From Pirellulales bacterium (GTDB lineage Bacteria; Planctomycetota; Planctomycetia; Pirellulales; Lacipirellulaceae), in contig JAHBXQ010000009.1 of NCBI GenBank assembly GCA_019636345.1, forward strand, positions 114,899 to 178,898: 64,000 bases of DNA, written 5' to 3'. This document shows, piece after piece, positions 17,852 through 24,947 of the stretch. The notes under the pieces were generated by a model, which had not been told where the DNA came from, made no database searches, and saw only the letters and a list, made by a program, of their open reading frames with translations. Position numbers and translations under genes: made by a program. How positions within the stretch are numbered: position 1 is the stretch's first letter; each line of letters starts with the position of its first letter.

Positions 17852-18341
17852 CGAGGACCGTCGCGTCGTCGACGCGGCGACTCAGGCGGCCGAGCGGCAG
17901 GCCGCTCAGAACGTCGAGCTGGCCCGCGTCGCCGCGCACGCGGCGGCCGGCGCGCACGACCTGGTCGCGGCCGACGCCGCGGCCCGCCGCGCGGCGGTCG
18001 ATCTCCAGCAGGAGATTCAGGCCGAGCGGGGGCGGCTCGACGCGGGCTGGTCCGCGCTCGACGCCGAGCGGCGCGGGATCGCGTCCCAGCGAAGGACTGC
18101 GTCGGCGCTGGCCGTCGCGGTGCGAGGCTTGGGGATCGTCCTGGCGGCCCTGCTCGCGCTGGCCCTCGCCTGGCTCGTGCTCGGCGGACAATCGCCGCCG
18201 GAGCCCGAGCTGGGCGACGTGTGGGAGGCGGTCGCCGCGGAACTCGCCGCGAGCCGTCGTCTCGCCGTGCCCTCGGCGGCTCCCTTGCCGCCGCCCCCCG
18301 ACTCGTCCCCGTCCCTGCTCCCCCCGGAGGAATCGCCATGA
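17784..18341 (+). CDS. Predicted lipoprotein with coiled coil and inner-membrane helix
   Basis: GGAGG at 17772-17776 fixes the start at 17784. The signal peptide (MRTSIRLGALLIASAALATGGC) ends in a lipobox-like ATGGC, so Cys22 would be lipidated. An Ala/Glu/Arg-rich segment (about 30-105) has the look of a coiled coil. A hydrophobic span (VRGLGIVLAALLALALAWLVL, about 113-133) follows, then a Pro/Ser-rich tail of about 50 residues that would face the other side of the membrane. Its stop overlaps the next ATG (ATGA), so translation is coupled to the DUF1257 gene. No family is recognised. It may tether the downstream complex to the membrane; that is inference from position only. Confidence 0.65.
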   Translation: MRTSIRLGALLIASAALATGGCDEDRRVVDAATQAAERQAAQNVELARVAAHAAAGAHDLVAADAAARRAAVDLQQEIQAERGRLDAGWSALDAERRGIASQRRTASALAVAVRGLGIVLAALLALALAWLVLGGQSPPEPELGDVWEAVAAELAASRRLAVPSAAPLPPPPDSSPSLLPPEESP

Positions 18342-18706
18342 GTCACGTCGTCACGATCGACACCCAGATCCGCGATCCGGCGGCGCTGGCCGCCGCGTGT
18401 CGGCGGCTGGAACGGCCGGCGCCCCTCGCCGGCCGGCATCGGCTCTTCGCCGAGGAGGTCGAGGGGCTCGCCGTGAGCTTGCGCGACTGGCGGTATCCGG
18501 TCGTCTGCCGGACCGCCGTCGGCGAGCTCCGCTACGACACGTTTCAAGGCCGCTGGGGGGACCCCGCGCGGCTCGACGAACTGCTCCAGGCGTACGCCGT
18601 CGAGAAGGCGACGCTCGAGGCCCGGCGGCGCGGCCATGCCGTGACCGAACGGCGGCTCGCCACGGGCGCCGTACAACTCACCGTCCACGTCGGAGGCGCC
18701 CCATGA
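18338..18706 (+). CDS. DUF1257 (Ycf35-like) protein
   Basis: The opening MSHVVTIDTQIRDPAALAAA matches the DUF1257/Ycf35 signature (MSHxxxIxTxIxDxxxLxxA), and the 122-residue length is typical. Later WRYPVVC, YDTFQGRWGD and the closing QLTVHV strand also fit. The family is found in cyanobacteria, red-algal plastids and planctomycetes, often beside DUF2997 and an AAA ATPase, as here; its biochemical role is not established. GGAGG at 18326-18330 precedes the ATG, and both ends overlap neighbours by ATGA, so it is translationally coupled on each side. Family membership is fairly certain; function is open. Confidence 0.82.
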   Translation: MSHVVTIDTQIRDPAALAAACRRLERPAPLAGRHRLFAEEVEGLAVSLRDWRYPVVCRTAVGELRYDTFQGRWGDPARLDELLQAYAVEKATLEARRRGHAVTERRLATGAVQLTVHVGGAP

Positions 18707-18900
18707 CGACGATCGAGATCCTCGTGTCGCCCCGCGGCGAAGTCCGCCTCGAACCCCGCGGCTTCGCCGGCGCGCGCTGCGAAGCGGCGACCCGCGAACT
18801 GGAAGCGGCGCTCGGCGCGATCGTCGGGCGCCAGCGGACCGCGGAATTCTACGCCGTCGACCTCGCGGTCCGCCAAGACGCGACGCAACGTCACGGCTGA
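18703..18900 (+). CDS. DUF2997 small protein
   Basis: This 65-residue protein starts MTTIEILVSPRGEVRLEPRG and continues FAGARCEAATRELEAALG, matching the DUF2997 pattern (IEIxVxPxGxVxxExxGFxGxxCxxATxxLEEALG); a closing AEFY fits as well. Its start overlaps the DUF1257 stop (ATGA) and has its own GGAGG at 18692-18696. DUF2997 and DUF1257 genes are usually found together, and the conserved Cys may matter to the pair. No enzymatic function is known for the family. Confidence 0.8.
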   Translation: MTTIEILVSPRGEVRLEPRGFAGARCEAATRELEAALGAIVGRQRTAEFYAVDLAVRQDATQRHG

Positions 18901-18952
18901 CCGGCGCGGCGAGCGGCGGTCGATCCCTTCCCCTCCCCTGCAGGAGTCATTC

Positions 18953-20470
18953 ATGTCGCAGCCGTTGGGCGAGACGCTCGCCGACTACGTGCGGGCCTGC
19001 TTCGCCGGAATCTGGATTCTCACGGACGAACAAGACGACGCCCTGGCGGCGATCGCCCGCCTCTGCCGAGACGAAGGGTGGCGGTGGGCCGCCTGGGACG
19101 TCGATGCGGGGTTTTCCCCCGGCGGCGGCGAGGCCCGCGCCGATCCGCCCCTCCCGGCGTGCGACGCGACGGCGACCGACCCCCTCGCCGCAGTGCGGAC
19201 GGCGAGTCGCCTGGCGGCCGACGACGTCCCGGCCCTCTTGGTCCTGCGCAACTTCCATCGGTTCCTCGGCTCGGCCGAGATCGTCGAGGCGACGATCCGG
19301 CAGATCCAACGGGGGAAGCGTCACCGAACGTTCGTCGTCGTCCTGGCGCCGACGGTCGACCTCCCCCGCGAACTCGAAAAACTCTTCGTGGTCCTCGAAC
19401 ACGAACTCCCCGATCGAGAACAGCTCGCCGAAATCGCCCGCGAGCTCGGCGCCGACCCGGCGGAACTCCCCGAGGGGGAGGAGCGCGGGGCGGTGCTCGA
19501 CGCCGCGGCGGGGCTCACCCGCTACGAGGCCGAAGGGGCGTTCGCGCTGTCGCTCGTCCGCGACGGGACCCTCGCCCCCCGAACGATCTGGCGACTCAAG
19601 GCGCAGCAGCTCGCCCAGGCGGGGCTGTTGTCGCTGTACGACGGGGGCGAACGATTCGCCGAGTTGGGGGGCCTGGCCGCGCTCAAGGCGTTCTGCCTCC
19701 GCGCGCTCCGTCCGCACCGTCCAGCGCGGGCCCACGGGGTCCTCCTCTTGTCGCAGCCCGGGTGCGGCAAGAGCGCGTTCTGCAAGGCCCTCGGCAACGA
19801 AGCGGGCCGCCCGACGTTGCGGCTCGACGTCGGGGCCCTCCTGGGGTCGCTCGTCGGGCAGACCGAAGCGAACGTCCGCCGGGCGATCGCCGCGGCCGAA
19901 GCGATGGCCCCCTGCGTCCTGATGATCGACGAGATCGACAAGGGACTCGCCGGGGTCCGCGGCGGCGGTCAGGCCGACGGGGGGGTCGCGGCCCGCCTGT
20001 TCGGCGCGCTGCTGACGTGGCTCGCCGATCGGACGAGCGACGTCTTCGTCGTCGCGACCGCGAACGACGTCCGGCAGCTCCCGGCCGAGTTCACCCGCGC
20101 CGAACGATTCGACGGCGTGTTCTTCATCGATCTCCCCGATCGACAGGAGAAGGACGCGATCTGGGGGATCCATCGCGCGGCGTATGCGCTCGAGGCGGCT
20201 CAAGCGCGGCCCGGCGACGACGAGTGGACCGGGGCCGAGATCAAGAGCTGCTGCCGGTTGGCCGCCCTGCTCGAGGCCCCGCTCGTCGAAGCGGCGCAGC
20301 ACGTCGTCCCGGTCGCGATCGCGGCCGCCGAAGCGATGCGCGAGCTGCGGCAGTGGGCTTCCGGCCGCTGCCTCGCCGCCGATCGGCCGGGGATCTATGC
20401 GGGCGAAGCCCGCAGTCCCGGCGCTTCGCCTCGCCGCCGCGGGATCCGCATCGATCCGTCCGCCAACTGA
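18953..20470 (+). CDS. AAA+ ATPase (Ycf46/FtsH-like module)
   Basis: The 505-residue protein has an N-terminal helical region of about 250 residues, then a single AAA+ module. Walker A is SQPGCGKSAFC (about 265-275), Walker B is CVLMIDEIDKGL (about 319-330), sensor 1 is VFVVATANDV (about 364-373), and FTRAERFDGVFFIDLPDR supplies the arginine-finger region. This pattern is closest to the classic AAA clade containing Ycf46 and FtsH, without a protease domain. AGGAG precedes the ATG. Standing next to DUF1257 and DUF2997 and upstream of conjugation genes, it may act as an unfoldase or remodelling engine for tagged substrates; this is inference. Confidence 0.88.
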   Translation: MSQPLGETLADYVRACFAGIWILTDEQDDALAAIARLCRDEGWRWAAWDVDAGFSPGGGEARADPPLPACDATATDPLAAVRTASRLAADDVPALLVLRNFHRFLGSAEIVEATIRQIQRGKRHRTFVVVLAPTVDLPRELEKLFVVLEHELPDREQLAEIARELGADPAELPEGEERGAVLDAAAGLTRYEAEGAFALSLVRDGTLAPRTIWRLKAQQLAQAGLLSLYDGGERFAELGGLAALKAFCLRALRPHRPARAHGVLLLSQPGCGKSAFCKALGNEAGRPTLRLDVGALLGSLVGQTEANVRRAIAAAEAMAPCVLMIDEIDKGLAGVRGGGQADGGVAARLFGALLTWLADRTSDVFVVATANDVRQLPAEFTRAERFDGVFFIDLPDRQEKDAIWGIHRAAYALEAAQARPGDDEWTGAEIKSCCRLAALLEAPLVEAAQHVVPVAIAAAEAMRELRQWASGRCLAADRPGIYAGEARSPGASPRRRGIRIDPSAN

Positions 20471-20514
20471 GCGGCCGGCGTCCCCGGCGAACCTCTCCCC
20501 CCTTGGAGTGCGCC

Positions 20515-20748
20515 ATGACCGAACCTGACGAACCGCCGCCGGACCTCGACGCGCCCCTCGCGCGGGTCCGGCTCTCCCGCGCCGAACTCGTCGAGCTCGT
20601 CCGCCTCGTGCAGCGGCTGCTCTATCTCGACGACGACGGTCGCCGCTGTTGGAACGCCGACAAGGCGTGGGACGCCGCCGACGTGTGCGACGAACTGGCC
20701 GCGTGGCTCGACCGCCGCGGACTCGCCCCCCCGCGCGCCGCCGACTGA
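20515..20748 (+). CDS. Small acidic protein of unknown function
   Basis: This 77-residue, mostly helical and acidic protein has TTGGAG seven bases before its ATG and lies 44 bases after the ATPase. The central block LSRAELVELVRLVQRLLYLDD and WNADKAWDAADVCDELAAWL looks like a compact helical bundle. I do not recognise a family. Its position suggests an adaptor or subunit of the ATPase. Confidence 0.6.
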   Translation: MTEPDEPPPDLDAPLARVRLSRAELVELVRLVQRLLYLDDDGRRCWNADKAWDAADVCDELAAWLDRRGLAPPRAAD

Positions 20749-20793
20749 GCGCCAGCCCAACCCCCATCCCCCATTCCCCAGGCAGTCAATCCC

Positions 20794-21777
20794 ATGTCCC
20801 TCGCCTTAGCAGACCCGCCCGCGGCGTCCGCGCCGCCCGCGGAGCCCGCGCCGTCCGCGGACGCCGGGCGCGACGACTTCGCCGCCAGGTTGCGGGCCGA
20901 AACGGCCGGCGTGCGGCTGTCGATCTCCTGGCTCGGGGTCCGTCGGACCCTCAGCCGCGCGCAGCAGACCGAAGCGGCCGACACGTTTCGCGCAGCGCGA
21001 GAGTACGTCGCCGCCAACAAAAAACTCCTCGACACGGGGCACCCCGCCTTCCAGGCGGCGACGCGGGTCCGCCACCGGGCCGTCGCCCTCTGGAAAGGGA
21101 TGTCGTTGCCGTTCCCCGAGCCGGGGATCCGGCTCATCAAGCAGGCCGACGTCGCCGAACTCGATCGGCGCCTCGCCGGTCTCGCGACCGAACTGAGCGG
21201 AGCGGTCGAGCTGCTGCAGGAGCGGTACGACGAGCTCCGCGACCTGGCCCGCGTCCGGCTCGGCCGGCTCTACGATCCGCGCGACTACCCGCCCGAGCTG
21301 GCGGACGAGTTCGCCCTCCGCTGGGAGTACCCGCCGGTGGAGCCGCCCGCGTATCTGCGGCGGCTCCACCCCGAGCTTTATCAGCGGGAATGTCGGCGGG
21401 TCGCCGCGCAGTTCGACGCGGCGGTCCGCCTCGCCGAGGAGGCGTTCCTCACGGAGTTCCGCGAATTGATCGCCCATCTCGCCGAACGGCTCAGCGGCCG
21501 CGCCGACGGGACCCCCAAGGTCTTTCGCGATTCGGCCGTCGAAAATCTCCGCGCGTTCTTCGCACGGTTCCGGCGGCTCGACGTCGGGTCGCACGCAGAG
21601 CTCGACCGCTTGGTCGCCGACGCTCAGAGCCTGCTCGCGGGCGTCGCGCCGGAGGCGCTCCGCACCGACGCCCCCTTGCGCGGCGAGATCCGTCGCGAAC
21701 TGACCCGCGTCGCCGAGACGCTCGACGGCCTCCTCGTCGAGCGGCCGCGGCGGCACGTGCTGCGGCGCACCCCTTGA
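20794..21777 (+). CDS. Unknown helical protein in the ubiquitin-like operon
   Basis: This 327-residue protein is largely alpha-helical and rich in Glu, Arg and Leu. After a Pro/Ala-rich start, the segment LSISWLGVRRTLSRAQQTEAA and KKLLDTGHPAFQAATRVRHRAVALWKG is the most structured-looking part. It faintly recalls DUF3150-type phage proteins that travel with AAA ATPases, but I cannot confirm that. There is no signal peptide and no transmembrane span. Its genes on both sides are co-directional and close (45 bases upstream, 8 downstream), so it belongs to the operon. It could be a scaffold or substrate-binding component. Confidence 0.6.
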   Translation: MSLALADPPAASAPPAEPAPSADAGRDDFAARLRAETAGVRLSISWLGVRRTLSRAQQTEAADTFRAAREYVAANKKLLDTGHPAFQAATRVRHRAVALWKGMSLPFPEPGIRLIKQADVAELDRRLAGLATELSGAVELLQERYDELRDLARVRLGRLYDPRDYPPELADEFALRWEYPPVEPPAYLRRLHPELYQRECRRVAAQFDAAVRLAEEAFLTEFRELIAHLAERLSGRADGTPKVFRDSAVENLRAFFARFRRLDVGSHAELDRLVADAQSLLAGVAPEALRTDAPLRGEIRRELTRVAETLDGLLVERPRRHVLRRTP

Positions 21778-21785
21778 GGCCCGCC

Positions 21786-22028
21786 ATGGAACTCATCGTG
21801 GCGCCCGCCGGACGGATTCGCTGCGTGTACGACGAGGCGCTCGACCTCGCGGCGCTCGGCCCGGCGACGATCGTGCGAGCCTCGCACGTCGAGCCGGACG
21901 CGCACGGCCGCTGGTTCGCCGACCTCGCCCCGAGCGGCGGCCCGCGGCTCGGACCGTTTTCGCGGCGCTCGCTCGCGTTGGCGGCCGAGGTGCGGTGGCT
22001 GACGGAACGGCTCGCCGCCGCTCGTTGA
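21786..22028 (+). CDS. Small conserved-looking protein of unknown function
   Basis: This 80-residue protein begins MELIVAPAGRIRCVYDEALD and continues with RASHVEPDAHGRWFADLAP and GPRLGPFSRRSLALAAEV. I have an impression of similar small proteins in planctomycetes and proteobacteria, but no function is known to me. The Shine-Dalgarno GAGG overlaps the upstream stop, so it is coupled to the preceding gene. It looks like a small mixed alpha/beta domain. Confidence 0.6.
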   Translation: MELIVAPAGRIRCVYDEALDLAALGPATIVRASHVEPDAHGRWFADLAPSGGPRLGPFSRRSLALAAEVRWLTERLAAAR

Positions 22029-22136
22029 CGCGCTCTGCGCGCCGCCCCCATTGTCGTTCGGCCTTCCCGGCTCGCCGTCCGCGCGCCCGGCGCGCACGAC
22101 GGCGAGTCGCCCCCTCGCCCCCGGAGACTCTTCGTC

Positions 22137-22334
22137 ATGAACGCCTTCGACCTGACCGCCGCCGTCGCCGCCGCGACCGGCGAATCGATCCGCACGATCC
22201 GCGCCCGCGGGTTCACCCTCGCCGACCCCGCCTGCGCCGACCACGACCCCGAGCCCTACCAGGGCTCCGGCTACCTCGACTGGGACGACGTCGACCGCCA
22301 GCGCCGCCGCGACTCGGGCGCGTCCCGCGGCTGA
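22137..22334 (+). CDS. Small hypothetical protein in the operon
   Basis: This 65-residue frame has GGAGA about ten bases before its ATG. The first half ([20 protein letters not shown], then [11 protein letters not shown]) reads like a short helix-turn-helix or helical hairpin; the second half ([17 protein letters not shown]) is acidic and aromatic. No family recognised. It sits 108 bases after the previous gene and 61 before the ubiquitin-like gene, consistent with operon membership. Confidence 0.5.
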   Translation: MNAFDLTAAVAAATGESIRTIRARGFTLADPACADHDPEPYQGSGYLDWDDVDRQRRRDSGASRG

Positions 22335-22395
22335 TCGCGCGACCTCCGACCTGGTTCGTCTGGTCTCCCCCCTCGCCCCTCGCTCCCGAGCTCTT

Positions 22396-22614
22396 ATGCA
22401 CATCCTGTTCATCAACAACGACGGCGCCGGGTTCGCCGACCGACTCGAACTTGCCGCCGGGACGACCGTCGCCGCGCTGTTTCAGCGGCAGGTCCCCGGC
22501 GGTCGGCCGAGCGACTACCTCGTCCGCGTCAATCGCCAGCCCGCCGCCGCCGACCAGGTCCTCCAGGAAGGGGACCGCGTCAGCTTCACCCCGACCAAGA
22601 TCGAAGGGGCGTGA
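22396..22614 (+). CDS. Ubiquitin-like (ThiS/MoaD-fold) protein
   Basis: The 72-residue protein has the beta-grasp pattern: two N-terminal strands ([19 protein letters not shown]), a short helix ([11 protein letters not shown]), a strand around [11 protein letters not shown], and the typical loop and last strand [16 protein letters not shown]. The block '[10 protein letters not shown]' is the characteristic ending of ThiS/MoaD and small bacterial ubiquitin-like proteins. It ends in Gly-Ala, not Gly-Gly. It lies directly before E2-like, JAMM and E1-like genes, so it is probably a protein modifier rather than a thiamine or molybdopterin sulfur carrier. The ribosome site before the ATG is weak. 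Confidence 0.78.
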   Translation: MHILFINNDGAGFADRLELAAGTTVAALFQRQVPGGRPSDYLVRVNRQPAAADQVLQEGDRVSFTPTKIEGA

Positions 22615-22668
22615 CAAGCGCCGCGCCGCGGAGTTCTCTCGTTCCCCTTCGCCCCGAGGAGTTCCTTC

Positions 22669-23739
22669 ATGAACGCGCCGCGCCGCCGCTTGCTCCGTAC
22701 GGCCTGGGACGAGGCGTGCACGGTCGCCGCAGGGCTGGCCGCGCAGCGCCGTCCGCCCGCCCCGCCGACCTTGCCTCGCGCAGCCTGGGCCGAAGCGGAG
22801 CGGTGGGCGGAGCGACTCCAACTCGCCCTGCGCCGCGAGTGGCCCGCCGCCGCGCGCTACGCCGCCGCCCGGCTCGCCGATGCGCGGCGGACCTTGTCGG
22901 ACCAGCTCGCCGCATGGTCTGGGGAAGATCTCCTTTCGCTGCCGAGGCCGTCCCCCGGCGAGCTCGTTCGCGACCTGGCCGCTCTGCGCGAGGAATGGGA
23001 CGAGGTCTTCCTGGACGGGGACGAGTTGGTCGTCGTCACCCCCCCCGTCGAGTTCGACGGGATTGCGCTCGGGCCGTTTCAAGTGCGACTCGACGTCGCG
23101 AACGTCGCCGCGCACGCGCTCCCCGTGCGGGTCGTCGCGCTCGAACCTCGCCCCGCGTGGTCCAACGCCGACGTCACCCACCCCCACGTGAGCAACGAGG
23201 GGCTGTGCGCCGGCGACGGGCTCGTCCCGCTCCGGCGGGCGCTCGCCGACGGCCGGCTCCTCGACGCGTTCACGATCGCCGCCCGCGTCCTGGCGACCTA
23301 CAACCCCGGGAGCGCCTACGTCGCCCTCGCCGACTGGGACGGGGTCCCCTGCCGCGACTGCGCCGATCTCGTCGACCGCGACGACCTGCAGAGCTGCGGA
23401 TCCTGCGGCGCCGAGCTCTGCTCGGCGTGCGGCGACCGATGCGGCGTCTGCCGAGACGTCGCCTGCGGCGCCTGTGCGGAGAGATGTCCCGCTTGCGACC
23501 GCCCCTGCTGCGCTTCCTGCCGCCGCGCGTGCGGCGGCTGTCACGCTTCCCTCTGCGAGGAGTGCCTCGATGAGCACGATCGTTGCCCCGCTTGCGTCGC
23601 CGCGTGCGACGACCCGGTCGATTCCGCCGCGCCTGCCGACGACGAGTCGGAGGAAATCGACGACGCGGACGCAACGGACGACGCTCCGCCCGGTGCGGAA
23701 CCGCTCGCGGGGCCGACCGGTCCTCCGCTTCGCCCCTGA
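22669..23739 (+). CDS. E2-like (UBC-fold) protein with C-terminal cysteine-rich RING/treble-clef-like region
   Basis: GAGGAG precedes the ATG at 22669. An N-terminal helical region of about 100 residues leads to a UBC-like domain (about 105-230): FDGIALGPFQVRLDV, then HPHVSNEGLCAGDG with H171-P172 and candidate catalytic Cys180, and a helix ending LLATYNP-like (VLATYNPGSAYVAL), which together match the HPN...G.iC...PNP pattern of E2 enzymes. Residues about 235-310 hold more than twenty cysteines as repeated CxxC knuckles (CRDC, CGSC, CSAC, CGVC, CGAC, CPAC, CASC, CGGC, CEEC, CPAC), enough for three or more zinc sites; CEECLDEHDRCPAC is RING-like. An acidic tail follows. A single protein would thus combine E2 and possible E3 functions. 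Its last 170 bases overlap the JAMM gene. Confidence 0.78.
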   Translation: MNAPRRRLLRTAWDEACTVAAGLAAQRRPPAPPTLPRAAWAEAERWAERLQLALRREWPAAARYAAARLADARRTLSDQLAAWSGEDLLSLPRPSPGELVRDLAALREEWDEVFLDGDELVVVTPPVEFDGIALGPFQVRLDVANVAAHALPVRVVALEPRPAWSNADVTHPHVSNEGLCAGDGLVPLRRALADGRLLDAFTIAARVLATYNPGSAYVALADWDGVPCRDCADLVDRDDLQSCGSCGAELCSACGDRCGVCRDVACGACAERCPACDRPCCASCRRACGGCHASLCEECLDEHDRCPACVAACDDPVDSAAPADDESEEIDDADATDDAPPGAEPLAGPTGPPLRP

Positions 23740-24304
23740 CGCGTGGGCCAAGCTCGTCGCGCTCCGCGACTTCGGCCCGACCGAGATCGGGGCCTTCGGG
23801 ATCGCCGCCGCCGCCGAGCCCCTCCTCGTGGTCGACGTCCGGCTCGTCCCCCAGCGGTGCGACGCCGCCCGGGTCGAGTTCGCCGACGAGGCGGTCGCCG
23901 ATCTCTTCGATCGACTCGTCGACGCCGGACGGCGCCCGGAGGAGTTCGCCCGGATCTGGATCCACACCCATCCCGGGACCTCGGCGGCCCCGTCGGCGGT
24001 CGACGAAGCGACGTTCGAGCGGGTCTTCGGCCGCTGCGACTGGGCCGTCATGGCGATCCTCGCCCGGGGCGGGGCGACCTCGGCCCGGCTCCGCGTCCGC
24101 TCGGTCGTCCCGCTCGAGGTCGAACTGGCGACCGCGATCGACTTCGGCCGCCCGTTCGCCGCGAGCGATCCCGCCGCGTGGCGCGCCGAGTACGACGCGT
24201 GCGTCACGCCCCTCTCGTCGTTCCCCGATCCGTGGGACGCGTGGGAGGACTGGCGCTGGCGCCCGGCGCGGGAGGAGGCGCACGATGTCGAACGGTTCGC
24301 CTGA
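23570..24304 (+). CDS. JAB/JAMM-type isopeptidase
   Basis: The ATG at 23570 has GAGGAG in front of it and is chosen over an upstream in-frame codon at 23474. The JAMM metalloprotease signature is complete: Glu72 (GPTEIGAFGI), then His132 and His134 in IWIHTHPG, Ser142 and Asp145 in APSAVDE. These residues bind zinc and activate water. About 50 N-terminal residues are Ser/Thr/Arg-rich and lie over the E2 gene in another frame, so they may be unstructured. JAMM enzymes in such operons remove or mature ubiquitin-like proteins. Its stop overlaps the E1-like gene by 20 bases. Confidence 0.85.
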   Translation: MSTIVAPLASPRATTRSIPPRLPTTSRRKSTTRTQRTTLRPVRNRSRGRPVLRFAPDAWAKLVALRDFGPTEIGAFGIAAAAEPLLVVDVRLVPQRCDAARVEFADEAVADLFDRLVDAGRRPEEFARIWIHTHPGTSAAPSAVDEATFERVFGRCDWAVMAILARGGATSARLRVRSVVPLEVELATAIDFGRPFAASDPAAWRAEYDACVTPLSSFPDPWDAWEDWRWRPAREEAHDVERFA

Positions 24305-24947
24305 CCGCTTCGTCCGCCAGCGCGACCTCGTTCCGCAGGATCGCCTCGCGGAGCTGGCCGTGAGCGTGATCGGCTGCGGGGCGATCGGCCGCCAGGTCGC
24401 CCTCCAGCTGGCGGCCCTCGGCTGCCGGCGGTTGCAGCTCGTCGACTTCGACCGGGTCGACGCGACGAACGTGACGACCCAGGGCTGGCGCGCCGCCGAC
24501 GTCGGGCGCCTCAAGGTCGCAGCCCTCGCCGCCGACGTCGCGGCCCTCGACCCGGCCGTCGACCTCGTCCTCGTCCCGACCCGCTGGCGGCCGCGGGTCC
24601 CGCTCGGGGACGTCGCCTTCGCGGGCGTCGACGCGATCTCGACCCGCGCGGCGCTGTGGCGCGGCGGGGGGGACGCCGTCCCCTTGTGGTTCGACGGCCG
24701 GATGCGGGGCGAGACCCTGCGGATCCTCGCCGCCTACGACGCGCCGACCCGCGCTCATTACGCGACGACCCTGTTCCCGCAGCGCGAGGCCCAGGCCGGG
24801 GCCTGCACGAGCCGCAGCACGCTCTACGCCGCGAGCGTCGCCGCGGGGCTCCTCGTCGCCCAGTTCGCCAAACGCCTCCGCGGCGTCCCCGTCGCCGCCG
24901 ACTTGGTCCTCAATCTCCTCGCCGACGAGCTCGCGCCGCTCGCTTGA
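24285..24947 (+). CDS. ThiF/E1-like adenylyltransferase
   Basis: GGAGGAGG at 24271-24278 precedes the ATG. The Rossmann nucleotide site is GCGAIGRQVA (from residue 30), and LVDFDRVDATNVTTQGW (about 52-68) is the Asp/Asn/Gln block that contacts ATP in the E1/MoeB/ThiF family; DAISTR is the later strand-loop. There is no CxxC zinc pair as in MoeB. Cys174 in GACTSRSTLYAASVAAG is a candidate thioester cysteine. At 220 residues it is a compact E1-like enzyme. It would adenylate the C-terminus of the ubiquitin-like protein and pass it to the E2-like Cys. It is the last gene of the operon. Confidence 0.87.
   Translation: MSNGSPDRFVRQRDLVPQDRLAELAVSVIGCGAIGRQVALQLAALGCRRLQLVDFDRVDATNVTTQGWRAADVGRLKVAALAADVAALDPAVDLVLVPTRWRPRVPLGDVAFAGVDAISTRAALWRGGGDAVPLWFDGRMRGETLRILAAYDAPTRAHYATTLFPQREAQAGACTSRSTLYAASVAAGLLVAQFAKRLRGVPVAADLVLNLLADELAPLA

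Noticed and set aside
18947..20767. Minus-strand open frame of 606 codons opposite the AAA+ ATPase
   Set aside because: The plus strand has Walker A, Walker B and sensor motifs; the antisense product is low-complexity.
22396..24947. Interpretation as a thiamine (ThiS/ThiF) or molybdopterin (MoaD/MoeB) locus
   Set aside because: The E2-like HPHV...GLC domain and a complete JAMM protease are not part of those pathways, the Ubl lacks Gly-Gly, and no thi or moa genes are nearby.
17651..24947. Interpretation as the plasmid PRTRC system
   Set aside because: The Ubl, JAMM and ThiF set is shared in principle, but no ParB-like gene or other PRTRC components are seen, and the AAA/DUF1257/DUF2997 block is not a PRTRC feature that I know of.
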